This document shows, in pieces, positions 16,875-24,910 of a stretch of 50,965 bases of DNA. The first letter of the stretch is position 1. Each line of letters begins with the position of its first letter. The stretch spans positions 1 to 50,965 of the IMG/VR virus record IMGVR_UViG_3300033148_004150. One strand, given 5' to 3'. The stretch comes from a virus. The notes under the pieces are model-generated. The model was not told the origin of the DNA, searched no databases, and saw nothing but the letters and a program-made list of their open reading frames with translations. The translations under genes and the position numbers were made by a program.

Positions 16875-17255
16875 ATGAGAATTGCAACGACTAAAATTTA
16901 CCATAAATGCACCAAAGTATCTCTTTTCTCAGGTGATATTGCATTTTACCCGAAAGTAAAAGTAAATGCAGCAAATAGGATGTACATTGATTGGTTGAAT
17001 GATTTGAACATTCCAGATAATGCCCAAGGTATATCCTTGGAATTACATAGTACACCAATACGAGATTCTGTGCCTGTATCGGTAACGCGAATATCTTATT
17101 ATGATGATGAAGAATTCGTTTTGACAAGAAAAAATATGGGAGATTCATGTATTTTTAGCAATGAATTTCAGAAAAAAGATATAAAGAGAATTAGGCATTT
17201 TATAAATCCCAATGAAAAAAAGGAAATGTACTTGTTGGTATATTATTATAAATAG
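16875..17255 (+). CDS. Hypothetical protein
   Basis: A 126 aa protein behind AGGAGCATCACA. It is slightly basic, with mixed beta strands and loops, and has no recognised motif. It lies between helicase and PrimPol genes in the same orientation with almost no spacing, so it belongs to the operon. The A/T-rich coding is heavier than in its neighbours, which may mean a more recent arrival. Confidence 0.6.
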   Translation: MRIATTKIYHKCTKVSLFSGDIAFYPKVKVNAANRMYIDWLNDLNIPDNAQGISLELHSTPIRDSVPVSVTRISYYDDEEFVLTRKNMGDSCIFSNEFQKKDIKRIRHFINPNEKKEMYLLVYYYK

Positions 17256-17257
17256 AA

Positions 17258-17521
17258 ATGATTCAATTCCACATAATGGACGAAATTCTTAAACATCACG
17301 ACAAAATGACAAATGCGGCTGACATAGGATGGTGCATAGATTTAGCAGTACATGCATCGGAAAAACATAATGATTTGAAATTTTGTGATGTTGTATTAGT
17401 AACTGGAGAAGAATCGCAAAGGAGAAGTGAGCAATTGCTTTTTTGGATGCCCTACAGGAGAATTAAGGGGTGGCTTAAACACCTTGGATATTTAATGGAA
17501 CATTTATCGAAAGTAATATGA
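17258..17521 (+). CDS. Hypothetical protein
   Basis: An 87 aa helical protein with ATG at 17258, no clear ribosome binding site, and an ATGA overlap with the PrimPol gene. A second ATG at 17276 is possible. It contains WCIDLAVHASEKHND and a tryptophan near the end (RIKGWLKHLGYL). No family recognised. The tight coupling to PrimPol suggests a replication accessory, which is inference only. Confidence 0.55.
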   Translation: MIQFHIMDEILKHHDKMTNAADIGWCIDLAVHASEKHNDLKFCDVVLVTGEESQRRSEQLLFWMPYRRIKGWLKHLGYLMEHLSKVI

Positions 17522-19794
17522 CCCAACTCCTTAAATATGCCTTGAAATACATCGAACTTAGTTGGAAGATTTTTCCAATAGTTCCACGCCAAAAAGTGCC
17601 CTTAACGGCACATGGCGTCAAGGATGCTTCCTCAGATACTAATCAAATTCGATTATGGTGGGAGAAATGGCCAAATGCCAATATTGCAGTTGCATGTGGC
17701 CAAATAAGTAGCATATACGTCATTGATGTAGATGTAACTGAAGCAGGCGATATAAATGGTTACGAATCATTAGAAGAATTTCCACCACTTCCTGAGACAA
17801 TTGTACAGGCAACTCCACGGGGTGGCTTCCATGCCTTCTACCGGACAGACAATCCCCCAGCCAACCGAAATAGTTTCCGACCGGGAATTGATATTCGCGG
17901 CGATGGATATTATGTAGTAATCGCCCCTTCCGTCCACCCCAATGGGGGGCAATACTTCTGGAAAGAAGATCATTCCCCTTGGGAAATCGAGCCAGTTGAG
18001 TTCCCGGAATTCATGCGGCCAACCACCAGGGCGCCGTGGGCAAAGCCAATATCCTTGCGGGCACCTGCTGCGGCTCCTGTGGCGCCCGCTGCGGCCGATG
18101 TTCTCCAGAGAGCAAGTTTATACTTAGCTGAATGCGAACCGGCCGTACAGGGCTGTGGCGGCCACGATAAGCTCCTCTGGGCGGCCGTGGCAATGGTTCA
18201 TGGATTTTTGCTAACAGATGACCAGGCATTTGACATTCTTGCGAGGGAGTATAACCCCCGCTGCGTACCGCCTTGGGACATTAGCATGACCAAAGATGGT
18301 CGGGACTTCAGGCGAAAAGTTACAGAAGCCCGAAAACTTATGCCTGATAAGCCACGCGGTTGGTTACTGAATGATTCTACTTATATGCCAACGCCATTGA
18401 TTCCGATTGACGTTAAGCAATTGATAGCTGAAAAACAATCAACATTTAAAGAAATTTCAATTACATCTAATTCAACAGAAGCGCATGAAATTGAATTTCT
18501 AACTCACCCCACTGGATTGCTTGGGGATATTTGTAAATGGATCAATACAACAGCCATCAGGAAACAGCCACTTCTTACTTTGGCTTGCGCATTGACATTC
18601 TGTGGTGTTTTATTTGGCCGTAAAGTCCGCGATTCCCTGGGAAGCCGCACAAACCTTTATTGCATGGGAATAGCGAAATCCTCAGCAGGGAAAGCTCATG
18701 CCCCCAGTCAAATTCGCAGACTTTGTGAAGCAGCCGGTTGCCGGGACCTTCTGGGCGGTGATGATGCCGCTTCAGATGCAGCCATTGAAGAGCGCATCCA
18801 AAAGAACCCCGCCTGTCTCTTTCTCTGGGATGAAATCGGACATTTTCTATCACATATTCGATCAGGTATTAGCCAACACCATACACGAATTATTCCATTG
18901 TTAATGAAACTTTATTCCGCTGCCGGAAGTGTATATAAGGGAAAAGAGTATTCTGATTCGGATTTGCAACGAACTATTATTCAACCTTGTTGTTGTATTT
19001 ATGGCACATCTTCGCCAGAACGATTCAGTTCTGGTATTTCTCCAGAAGAACTTCAAGATGGATGGCTCAGTCGATGTTTAGTATTCCGAACAGATACTAA
19101 ACCCGAAAAAGACAGAAGCAATTGCGATGCACTTATCCCACAAGACATAATAGATCAAGTCAGTAAATGGCATAATCGTCAAATTGGTGAGATAGATAAC
19201 AAGAATATCGAAGCCTTCATAGCTTATCATGGAGATATTGGAATATCTTACCAGCAACCACCACAACAAATAGTTGTCCCGGGAACATCCGAAGCTGAAG
19301 ATATTTTTATTTCTTTCGATAATGAATGTACTGAATTTGGAAAAACTATTCCAATTTTAGATTGCTTATGGTCAAAAGGAGAAGAAAATGCAAGGCGCAT
19401 AGCTTTAATTGTGGCTGCAAGTGAAAATTTTAATACTCCATGCATTACTGGTTCTATCGCTGATTATGCCTGTCGACTTATACGATATTTGTTAGTAAAT
19501 TTCGGAAGAGATACAGTACCGACAATTGTCACTTGTCAAATAGATGCACAGAAACAAAAACTCCTGAAAATAATTAACCAAGAAGGCGTTAATGGATGTC
19601 CTAATCGTATCCTGACTCAACGAGCACGATGGTCGAATAAAAAGCAACGCTCAGCTTTACTTGCTGACCTTATCGAGGCAGAGGAAGTCATAATGCAGAT
19701 AAAAGACGGCAAAAAAGCCCCTTCTTTTTGGACTGTTGAAAATTATCGAAAATATTTAGCACAACAAACAGAAGAAAAGTTAAATGACTCCTGA
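17518..19794 (+). CDS. Bifunctional primase/polymerase (PrimPol) fused to DUF3987-like domain
   Basis: A 758 aa protein. Residues about 1-170 are an archaeo-eukaryotic primase domain of the Prim-Pol type: IFPIVPRQKVPLT, WPNANIAVACG, the metal motif VIDVDV (Asp70, Asp72), GGFHAFY (His105) and IAPSVHPNG. The region about 320-640 matches the pattern of DUF3987, a helicase-like domain found in plasmid and phage primases, with GIAKSSAGKAHA in place of a standard Walker A and LFLWDEIGHFLS as the Walker B. The altered P-loop may affect ATP use. It is probably the replication initiator and primer maker, and no other polymerase is seen. Confidence 0.85.
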   Translation: MTQLLKYALKYIELSWKIFPIVPRQKVPLTAHGVKDASSDTNQIRLWWEKWPNANIAVACGQISSIYVIDVDVTEAGDINGYESLEEFPPLPETIVQATPRGGFHAFYRTDNPPANRNSFRPGIDIRGDGYYVVIAPSVHPNGGQYFWKEDHSPWEIEPVEFPEFMRPTTRAPWAKPISLRAPAAAPVAPAAADVLQRASLYLAECEPAVQGCGGHDKLLWAAVAMVHGFLLTDDQAFDILAREYNPRCVPPWDISMTKDGRDFRRKVTEARKLMPDKPRGWLLNDSTYMPTPLIPIDVKQLIAEKQSTFKEISITSNSTEAHEIEFLTHPTGLLGDICKWINTTAIRKQPLLTLACALTFCGVLFGRKVRDSLGSRTNLYCMGIAKSSAGKAHAPSQIRRLCEAAGCRDLLGGDDAASDAAIEERIQKNPACLFLWDEIGHFLSHIRSGISQHHTRIIPLLMKLYSAAGSVYKGKEYSDSDLQRTIIQPCCCIYGTSSPERFSSGISPEELQDGWLSRCLVFRTDTKPEKDRSNCDALIPQDIIDQVSKWHNRQIGEIDNKNIEAFIAYHGDIGISYQQPPQQIVVPGTSEAEDIFISFDNECTEFGKTIPILDCLWSKGEENARRIALIVAASENFNTPCITGSIADYACRLIRYLLVNFGRDTVPTIVTCQIDAQKQKLLKIINQEGVNGCPNRILTQRARWSNKKQRSALLADLIEAEEVIMQIKDGKKAPSFWTVENYRKYLAQQTEEKLNDS

Positions 19795-20170
19795 ATTAGT
19801 CATTATTATTCTCCCGTTGCCTCCGAAGATATTGCAGCCAAATTGTACAATTGCTACAATTAACAGTCGATTTATGAAAGCGGCAGCAACCAAGAGATAC
19901 AGGCGCATGGCAAGAGAAGCTGTGGAAGCAGAGCAAATTGAGACAATGCCGTGGGGGAAGGCATCAGTCCAAGTTGTATTTTATTTTAAAACTAATCATC
20001 GGCGAGACCAAGATAATGCTATGGGAAGTCTCAAATCAGCTTATGATGGTATTGTAGATGCTGGTCTCGTGGAGGACGATGATTATGAACATATGAAACG
20101 AATATCACCTATATTTAAAATTGATCGTAATCATCCAAGGGTAGAGTTTATCATTGAAAGACTTAAATGA
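19784..20170 (+). CDS. rusA: RusA-like Holliday junction resolvase
   Basis: A 128 aa protein, the usual length for RusA. It has RRDQDNAMGSLKSAYDGIVD and then AGLVEDDDYEHM, the core with the conserved acidic residues that bind metal. The N-terminus LPLPPKILQPN is the usual opening strand. The start overlaps the PrimPol stop by 11 bases. RusA family enzymes cut Holliday junctions as homodimers and help resolve replication and recombination intermediates before packaging. Confidence 0.85.
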   Translation: MTPELVIIILPLPPKILQPNCTIATINSRFMKAAATKRYRRMAREAVEAEQIETMPWGKASVQVVFYFKTNHRRDQDNAMGSLKSAYDGIVDAGLVEDDDYEHMKRISPIFKIDRNHPRVEFIIERLK

Positions 20171-20427
20171 TTCCGATTGAAAAAGAAATACAAATTCGCC
20201 TCATGCTAAAGAAGGGATTATCTACCAGAATGATTGCACGAGAAATCGGGGTAGCACGGCAAACTGTTGAAACAATTAAATCCCTACCGAGGCTCAGAAG
20301 GCGCAGGAAACCATGTACTATACTCCCCAAGAATAGGCCACGTAAATGTTCAACGTGCGGAGGAATGGTGAAAATTTGGCCATGTCTTTTATGCCACCCG
20401 GAAATTGGTGATTACGATGAAAAATGA
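20167..20427 (+). CDS. Helix-turn-helix protein with C-terminal zinc ribbon
   Basis: An 86 aa protein with ATGA overlap. Residues about 5-38 form a helix-turn-helix of the resolvase/sigma type (KKGLSTRMIAREIGVARQTVETI). A basic RRRRK segment follows, then a CSTCGGMVKIWPCLLC Cys cluster that can bind zinc. DNA binding is likely. It may be a regulator of the operon or a recruitment factor. The helix-turn-helix resembles that of the probable small terminase at 33400. Confidence 0.7.
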   Translation: MIPIEKEIQIRLMLKKGLSTRMIAREIGVARQTVETIKSLPRLRRRRKPCTILPKNRPRKCSTCGGMVKIWPCLLCHPEIGDYDEK

Positions 20428-20444
20428 ACCCCAAGGAGAATGCG

Positions 20445-20699
20445 ATGAAACGCAAACCAGTTAATCAACTTATCAAAGAAGCAATGCCAGTGAAGCCAAC
20501 AAAAAATTGGGTAGATAAATTATCTGTTACAGATCGAGTCTATTTGCAGCATGTTGTAGAGGAAATAATTGCAAATCCAGAAGTTGCTTTGAGCGCTGTA
20601 GCTAAGGCCCTCATTGCTGAACTCAAAATTGCTCGTGGTGTTACCACTGTAACTCATACCCTTAGAGAGATGATTCGTAATGCCCAGCAAAAAGCGTAA
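20445..20699 (+). CDS. Hypothetical small helical protein
   Basis: The frame is open from an ATG at 20424, which overlaps the previous stop, but the ATG at 20445 has AAGGAG six bases upstream and is preferred, giving 84 aa. Residues about 25-75 (WVDKLSVTDRVYLQHVVEEI, VALSAVAKALIAEL) look like a small helical bundle similar in style to DNA-binding modules. It overlaps the following gene by 20 bases. No family is recognised. Confidence 0.65.
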   Translation: MKRKPVNQLIKEAMPVKPTKNWVDKLSVTDRVYLQHVVEEIIANPEVALSAVAKALIAELKIARGVTTVTHTLREMIRNAQQKA

Positions 20700-21738
20700 C
20701 GCAAAGAAACTTGTTAATGATGCTCAAATTGCATCTACTGATTTAGCTTTAGCTAAAGCCACTACTGAAGCTGCGCGATGGAAGCGCAAGTGGAAAGATG
20801 CAGTGGCAACGGCTGCGTCCCTGGAGGAACAGATGGAACTCCTGATTGGAATTCAAGGAACTCCAGCTATCCAGAAATTTGAGCAACTCAAAAAAGGGGG
20901 ATCTCGTGGCGTTGCCGTTGTCGTACCGGCTACTGATTGGCATGTCGAAGAGCGAGTGTCAAGGGAAGCTACCAATGGCAAAAATGAATTTAATCTCTCC
21001 ATAGCGGAGGCCAGAATTAAGAGATTCTACCAAAAGATCCTGGAGCTGATTGATTGGCAACGTAACCTGGCACCAGTTAAGGAACTCTGGCATCCGCTTT
21101 TGGGTGATTTAATGTCTGGATATATCCACGAAGAACTCATGGAATCCAATTCATTAAGTCCAACTGAAGCGTGTTTATTCCTACAGGAAATGATTTGCTC
21201 CGGCATTGATCTCTTACGACGCGAAGTGAAATTGCCAATTATCATCCCAACATGCGTTGGCAATCATGGTCGAACAACTCCACGAAAGCGAATTAAAACC
21301 AGCCATAAGAACAGTTACGAATGGCTACTATATATGACCTTAGCGAAATACTACCACGCCAATAAGGCATCTCCCTGGTGGATAGTCGGAAAAGGCTATC
21401 ATAATACCCAAGAAATTATGGGACGGAAGGTTCGTTTTCATCATGGCGATGGACTTCGCTATCAGGGCGGAATTGGTGGTATTTCAATTCCAGTTAATAA
21501 AGCCGTGGCCCAATGGGATAAAGTACAAGTTGTTGATTTTGACATCTTTGGTCACTGGCATACGTTTCTTTCGCACTATCCAAAATGGGTATCGTGTGGC
21601 TCCCTTATGGGATATTCAGAATTTTCTGTGGAGATTAAGGCAGAATTCCAACATCCCACGCAGACCTTCATAGTAATTGATCGTGATTATGGCATGACCT
21701 TGGCAACTCCAATTTTCCTTGAGAAAGCAGGTAAGTAA
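20680..21738 (+). CDS. Calcineurin-like metallophosphoesterase
   Basis: A 352 aa protein with all dimetal motifs in order: ATDWHV (Asp86, His88), VGNHGR (GNH, about 197), FHHGDG, and FGHWHT (GHxH) near 290. The N-terminal 70 residues are a basic coiled coil. Metallophosphoesterases of this type in phages are thought to act on DNA, RNA or nucleotides; the SbcD/Mre11 group cuts DNA ends. The presence in a replication operon fits a DNA-directed activity, but the substrate is not visible from sequence. The start overlaps the prior gene. Confidence 0.8.
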   Translation: MPSKKRNAKKLVNDAQIASTDLALAKATTEAARWKRKWKDAVATAASLEEQMELLIGIQGTPAIQKFEQLKKGGSRGVAVVVPATDWHVEERVSREATNGKNEFNLSIAEARIKRFYQKILELIDWQRNLAPVKELWHPLLGDLMSGYIHEELMESNSLSPTEACLFLQEMICSGIDLLRREVKLPIIIPTCVGNHGRTTPRKRIKTSHKNSYEWLLYMTLAKYYHANKASPWWIVGKGYHNTQEIMGRKVRFHHGDGLRYQGGIGGISIPVNKAVAQWDKVQVVDFDIFGHWHTFLSHYPKWVSCGSLMGYSEFSVEIKAEFQHPTQTFIVIDRDYGMTLATPIFLEKAGK

Positions 21739-22124
21739 TGAATTCTTCTACTAATGAATCTGGTAAAATTAGAACTTTTGAGACTGGTGCTACACGTGAT
21801 ACTGAAGATGGTAAGTTTGATTACGAAGGCTTCTTGAGTTCACTGACACTTCGCAGGTATGCTGAATATATGCACAAACATCGGAAGCAATCCGATGGCA
21901 AGATGCGAGCTAGTGACAATTGGCAGAAAGGTATTCCACTAACTGCCTATATGAAATCGCTATGGAGACATCTGGTTGATCTCTGGACTGCCCATCGTGG
22001 AGATCATTGGCATAGCGGCGATAGGGAGGAAGCTCTTTGTGCCATCATCTTTAATGCTTCTGGATATTTGCATGAATTGCTGAAAGCAAAACCACAAAAA
22101 GGATTAACTAATGATTCCCACTAG
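21738..22124 (+). CDS. DUF5664-type dATP/dGTP diphosphohydrolase-like protein
   Basis: A 128 aa protein overlapping the phosphoesterase stop by one base. The order SDNWQKG, MKSLWRHLVDLW, HSGDREEALCAIIFNASGYL is the pattern of the DUF5664 family, all-alpha MazG-like enzymes that hydrolyse purine deoxynucleotides. The motif ligands W-RH and D-E-A are in place. Together with the MazG-like enzyme at 13463 and the nucleotidase at 22111 it would reshape the dNTP pool. No PurZ gene, which would point to a diaminopurine genome, is present. Confidence 0.65.
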   Translation: MNSSTNESGKIRTFETGATRDTEDGKFDYEGFLSSLTLRRYAEYMHKHRKQSDGKMRASDNWQKGIPLTAYMKSLWRHLVDLWTAHRGDHWHSGDREEALCAIIFNASGYLHELLKAKPQKGLTNDSH

Positions 22125-22782
22125 AATTTTTCTTGATCTCGATGATGTATTGAATCAATTCACAATGTATGCCTTGGCGCATGTTGGATGCAATATTGAT
22201 CCAACGTCTTTCGATAATTTCAAGCCGGAATGGGGCTTTGATATTATCAAGGCAGCTAATGCATTGCACCCAATAGGCCCACAATTTACATTAACTTCAT
22301 TCTGGAGTTGTTTTGGGCGTAATGATTGGGCAAACTTACCAAAATCGGCTGAGTTTGACTTACTATTGGATAGTTGCGAGCGGTTAGTTGGCCGAGACAA
22401 TATCTGTATTCTTACTGCTCCAATTCTTGATCCTGATTGCGCAGCAGGTAAAATAGAATGGATTTACAAACATTGCCCGAAATGGTTGCATCGGCAATAT
22501 CTCATTGGCCCCTGTAAGTATATGTGTGCTCGATCAGATGCTTTATTGATCGACGATTCCGGTGCAAATGTTGATACATTTCGGGAACATGGTGGCCAGG
22601 CAATTCTCGTACCTCGACCGTGGAATAAATCGCATGGAGTTAATGCCATAGAATATCTCAAGCGAGCTTTTACTTGTCTTTACTTCAAGAAAAGCTATCC
22701 TTTCTATCCCAGAGAAATTGATACCTTTCAATATCACCAAGATGATCTTGTTAGATTTATAGCCGAAGGTCACATACCATGA
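22111..22782 (+). CDS. HAD-family 5'(3')-deoxyribonucleotidase-like protein
   Basis: A 223 aa protein. HAD motif I is FLDLDDVLNQF (Asp9, Asp11), motif II ILTAPI near 95, and motif IV LLIDDSGANVDTF near 146. The spacing and the DSGANVD signature are like the NT5C deoxyribonucleotidase family, which removes phosphate from dNMPs. In this operon it probably completes nucleotide salvage or degradation started by the two MazG-fold enzymes. Overlaps both neighbours, which implies coupled translation. Confidence 0.75.
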   Translation: MIPTRIFLDLDDVLNQFTMYALAHVGCNIDPTSFDNFKPEWGFDIIKAANALHPIGPQFTLTSFWSCFGRNDWANLPKSAEFDLLLDSCERLVGRDNICILTAPILDPDCAAGKIEWIYKHCPKWLHRQYLIGPCKYMCARSDALLIDDSGANVDTFREHGGQAILVPRPWNKSHGVNAIEYLKRAFTCLYFKKSYPFYPREIDTFQYHQDDLVRFIAEGHIP

Positions 22783-23102
22783 GTCTTACTCAAGCTCAAA
22801 AATGGCTGCGAACTATTAACTGGCTGCGTCGGGAGTGGCCTGCACGCTATCCAGTGAAAGTAAGATCAATGCCACTCAAGGGTCTTTCTGGAGATAGCTC
22901 CTTTCGGGCACGGCAATTCAGAATCCGAATTAACCGTAAAAAATCATATTCAGAACGAATTGATACAATCCTACACGAATGGGCCCATGTATTAACATGG
23001 TTTGGAGCAGGGCGAGCAGAGGACCACAGCGATGAATGGGGCTTGTGGTATGCGAAGCTTTGTCGTGCTTGGGATAAGTGGAATTATGAGGAGACAAAAT
23101 GA
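22779..23102 (+). CDS. SprT-like zinc metalloprotein
   Basis: A 107 aa protein with HEWAH (66-70), the HExxH zinc-binding and catalytic motif, and EDHSDEWG (His83) as the likely third ligand. The spacing fits the SprT/Spartan-like family, whose larger eukaryotic members cleave DNA-crosslinked proteins. Phage versions are short and uncharacterised. It overlaps the previous and the next gene by ATGA. Protease activity is suggested by the motif but not proven. Confidence 0.75.
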   Translation: MSLTQAQKWLRTINWLRREWPARYPVKVRSMPLKGLSGDSSFRARQFRIRINRKKSYSERIDTILHEWAHVLTWFGAGRAEDHSDEWGLWYAKLCRAWDKWNYEETK

Positions 23103-23266
23103 GCAATAACATCACGAATAACCCTGAACTTTCAACTGCACTATGGCTTTACACTGGGCAGCGGCCTACGGCGCATTGCATTAAATGTAAAAAATCATTC
23201 AAGGCAGTACGTCGATGCGCGGAAGATTTTATCCACTGCGTAAAATGCCGGAAGGCAACAGCATGA
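23099..23266 (+). CDS. Small zinc-finger protein (55 aa)
   Basis: A short gene with ATGA overlaps at both ends. It encodes a protein with HCIKCKKSF and FIHCVKC: two CxxC pairs about 17 residues apart, the layout of a zinc ribbon. The end is basic. The exact fit between SprT-like and the following gene supports it as real. Function unknown; probably a nucleic-acid-binding or adaptor zinc ribbon. Confidence 0.7.
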   Translation: MSNNITNNPELSTALWLYTGQRPTAHCIKCKKSFKAVRRCAEDFIHCVKCRKATA

Positions 23267-23628
23267 AAGACCCCTGGATATGCCCAATATGCAACGGAGA
23301 AATGATTAAAGGCAGGGAGCACAGTCAATATTTAACCTGCCCACGAGGGCACGGCAGACTTCACCAGGCCCCGCGCATTGAAGATTTCCCGCTGGCCTCG
23401 CGCGCAATTTGCCGTAATACACTATCTGGCATTGGTAATGGAGTTTTCCCGCATACTAAGCTTTTCTGGATTAGTGGATGGCCGGGATTTTGGAGATATA
23501 TCCCATACGCACACAAAACGGCCTTGGATAAGCGCCCGGGGCCGGATGTGGTAATTGCTGGTGTTCGTACTAAAAGGGAAGGGATTCAAGCCAGGGCCTT
23601 CAGGCGGGCGGGGAGGGGGAGAAAATGA
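23263..23628 (+). CDS. Hypothetical zinc-ribbon protein
   Basis: The frame is open from 23215, but the ATG at 23263 overlaps the stop of the small zinc-finger gene (ATGA) and is taken as the start, giving 121 aa. It begins MKDPWICPICNGEM, with CPIC and later CPRGHG forming a zinc ribbon in the first 35 residues. The rest is basic, ending RRAGRGRK. It may bind nucleic acid. No family recognised. Confidence 0.65.
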   Translation: MKDPWICPICNGEMIKGREHSQYLTCPRGHGRLHQAPRIEDFPLASRAICRNTLSGIGNGVFPHTKLFWISGWPGFWRYIPYAHKTALDKRPGPDVVIAGVRTKREGIQARAFRRAGRGRK

Positions 23629-23840
23629 CAGAAAATGACATTCGTAAAGCGGCCAATAAGCTACTTGGCAAAGAAGGCAAGGATTGGAGACTTGAATCAG
23701 GGACCGATGGGCAAAAATATATCATTTTTGAGCAACTTATTCCCGTGTGGAAACGTGTAGATTTTCATTTGCAAGAAAATTTCAGCAATCCGGCGGAAAG
23801 GATACGGGAAGCAATTGATTGGAAACTTTCTTTTTCCTAG
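23625..23840 (+). CDS. Hypothetical small protein, last gene of the replication operon
   Basis: A 71 aa protein behind a GGGGAGGGGGAG ribosome site and overlapping the previous stop. It has a helical N-terminus and a DWRLESGTDGQKYIIFEQL strand pair. Its stop codon TAG shares CTAG with the stop of the convergent recombinase gene (23837-23840), so the two operons end on the same four bases. No terminator is seen at this junction. Confidence 0.65.
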   Translation: MTENDIRKAANKLLGKEGKDWRLESGTDGQKYIIFEQLIPVWKRVDFHLQENFSNPAERIREAIDWKLSFS

Positions 23841-24565
23841 GGGTGTATAGGTTCCAAATTTGGATTACCAGAAATTGGATCAGCCCAATAAGCCTCACGT
23901 TTAATGATCTTCCGAACAGTACGAGCACTCCAGGGCTTACCGCGACAGGGACCAAGATTATTATCAAGCTCTTCGGCAATTTGCTTAGATGAAAATCCAT
24001 TTCTTGAAAGCTTACACGCTTCCAGAATTGCTCTATGCTCTTGTTCACAAAGTACAAGCCGCTTAGGATCATCCGGGTCTTTTCGCCATCCAATCGGGAT
24101 TTTGCCGGTAGTTCGTTCGCCGTTCTTGCGCTTACGATCAAGGCCCTGTTTTGTACGTAGACGAATTCTGTCTCTTTCATAAGCCGAGAAAGCTGCCAGG
24201 ATGTTTTCCAGGAGCTTTCCTTCTGGTGTCGTGCCAATTGGTGAACCATTGGCATATTCGATTGTGGCACCGGCTTCGGCTATCTGTTGGCGGATAGTCA
24301 GGTTCACTAACATATCGCGGGCAAGTCTGTCGCTGCTGTCCACTACGAAAACATTACCGGGCTTCAATCGTTCAAGTGCCTCCTGGAGGCCATGCCGCTC
24401 CAGGAGGCCGCCGGAAATATTCTCATCTGCATAGGGAATCCACCATTTGTAGCCCTTCCGATTGCAATATGCGATACACCGCCCTGCTTGCTTCTCACAA
24501 GAGTCACAGTCCTTGGCGTTTGGGCGAGGGCTAAATCTCGTATAAATGATTGCTTGTTTTGTCAT
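23837..24565 (-). CDS. Serine recombinase (resolvase/invertase family)
   Basis: A 242 aa protein. The N-terminal catalytic domain has YTRFSPRP with the nucleophile Ser12, VDSSDRLARD and AAFSAYERDRIRLRTKQGL, the usual order of the resolvase fold. After it, a short C-terminal part (about 180-235) with RNGFSSKQIAEEL and SARTVRKIIKR looks like a helix-turn-helix, so the length is that of a resolvase with an extended DNA-binding end and not of a large serine integrase. A CDSCEKQAGRC insertion follows the catalytic Ser. It may resolve multimers, invert a segment or integrate; no recognisable repressor or att site was found beside it. Confidence 0.85.
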   Translation of the reverse strand: MTKQAIIYTRFSPRPNAKDCDSCEKQAGRCIAYCNRKGYKWWIPYADENISGGLLERHGLQEALERLKPGNVFVVDSSDRLARDMLVNLTIRQQIAEAGATIEYANGSPIGTTPEGKLLENILAAFSAYERDRIRLRTKQGLDRKRKNGERTTGKIPIGWRKDPDDPKRLVLCEQEHRAILEACKLSRNGFSSKQIAEELDNNLGPCRGKPWSARTVRKIIKREAYWADPISGNPNLEPIHP

Positions 24566-24741
24566 AGGGAATTTTCCTCTTGTAAATCTTGGACTTTAGC
24601 CATAATAAGCAGCAGTTTATCGGCAAAGAAGGGATATGTCTTACGCAGTCTTTCTTCCAAATCACCAATGTCCAATTCAATCTCAAAAAGCTTTGTGTCT
24701 AAAGTGTTATTCTTTTCTGCGGGTTGATCTTTTGTATTCAT
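24562..24741 (-). CDS. Small coiled-coil protein upstream of recombinase
   Basis: A 59 aa protein. The ATG at 24741 is chosen because CAGGAG lies about nine bases upstream; an earlier in-frame ATG lies within the preceding zinc-protein gene. The sequence is helical and acidic (IELDIGDLEERLRKTYPFF) with coiled-coil character. It overlaps the recombinase start, so it is translationally coupled and may be a partner of the recombinase. No family recognised. Confidence 0.55.
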   Translation of the reverse strand: MNTKDQPAEKNNTLDTKLFEIELDIGDLEERLRKTYPFFADKLLLIMAKVQDLQEENSL

Positions 24742-24910
24742 ATGTCTTTTCTCCTGTTTGACGGCCTTGCGCTTTTGTGCGTACATAGTAGCAAAATTCA
24801 CAGAGATATTCTTGAATTGGCCCAGTTTTCTCAAGTTTTACATGCGGCCGTTTGCCTTTGCCATATCTGGCATCGGCTGTGCTGTTAATGCAATTACAGA
24901 GTAGAATCAT
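24707..24910 (-). CDS. Small zinc-binding protein, copy 2 of a tandem pair
   Basis: A 67 aa protein. The ATG at 24910 overlaps the stop of the upstream paralogue. It has MILLCNCINS and DARYGKGKRPHV, then YLCEFC: two Cys pairs that form a zinc site. It is related to the product of 24907-25074, which has MILPCFCECS, GAKYQSTKYG, and YRCTICG in the same order. Cys-rich small proteins with an ARYGKGxRxH pattern are common in phages and are uncharacterised. Confidence 0.65.
   Translation of the reverse strand: MILLCNCINSTADARYGKGKRPHVKLEKTGPIQEYLCEFCYYVRTKAQGRQTGEKTYEYKRSTRRKE

Noticed and set aside
21738-22124. Sign of a 2-aminoadenine (Z) genome from the MazG-fold purine hydrolase
   Set aside because: No PurZ-type adenylosuccinate synthase-like gene or DatZ was recognised; the DUF5664 family is also common in ordinary phages.
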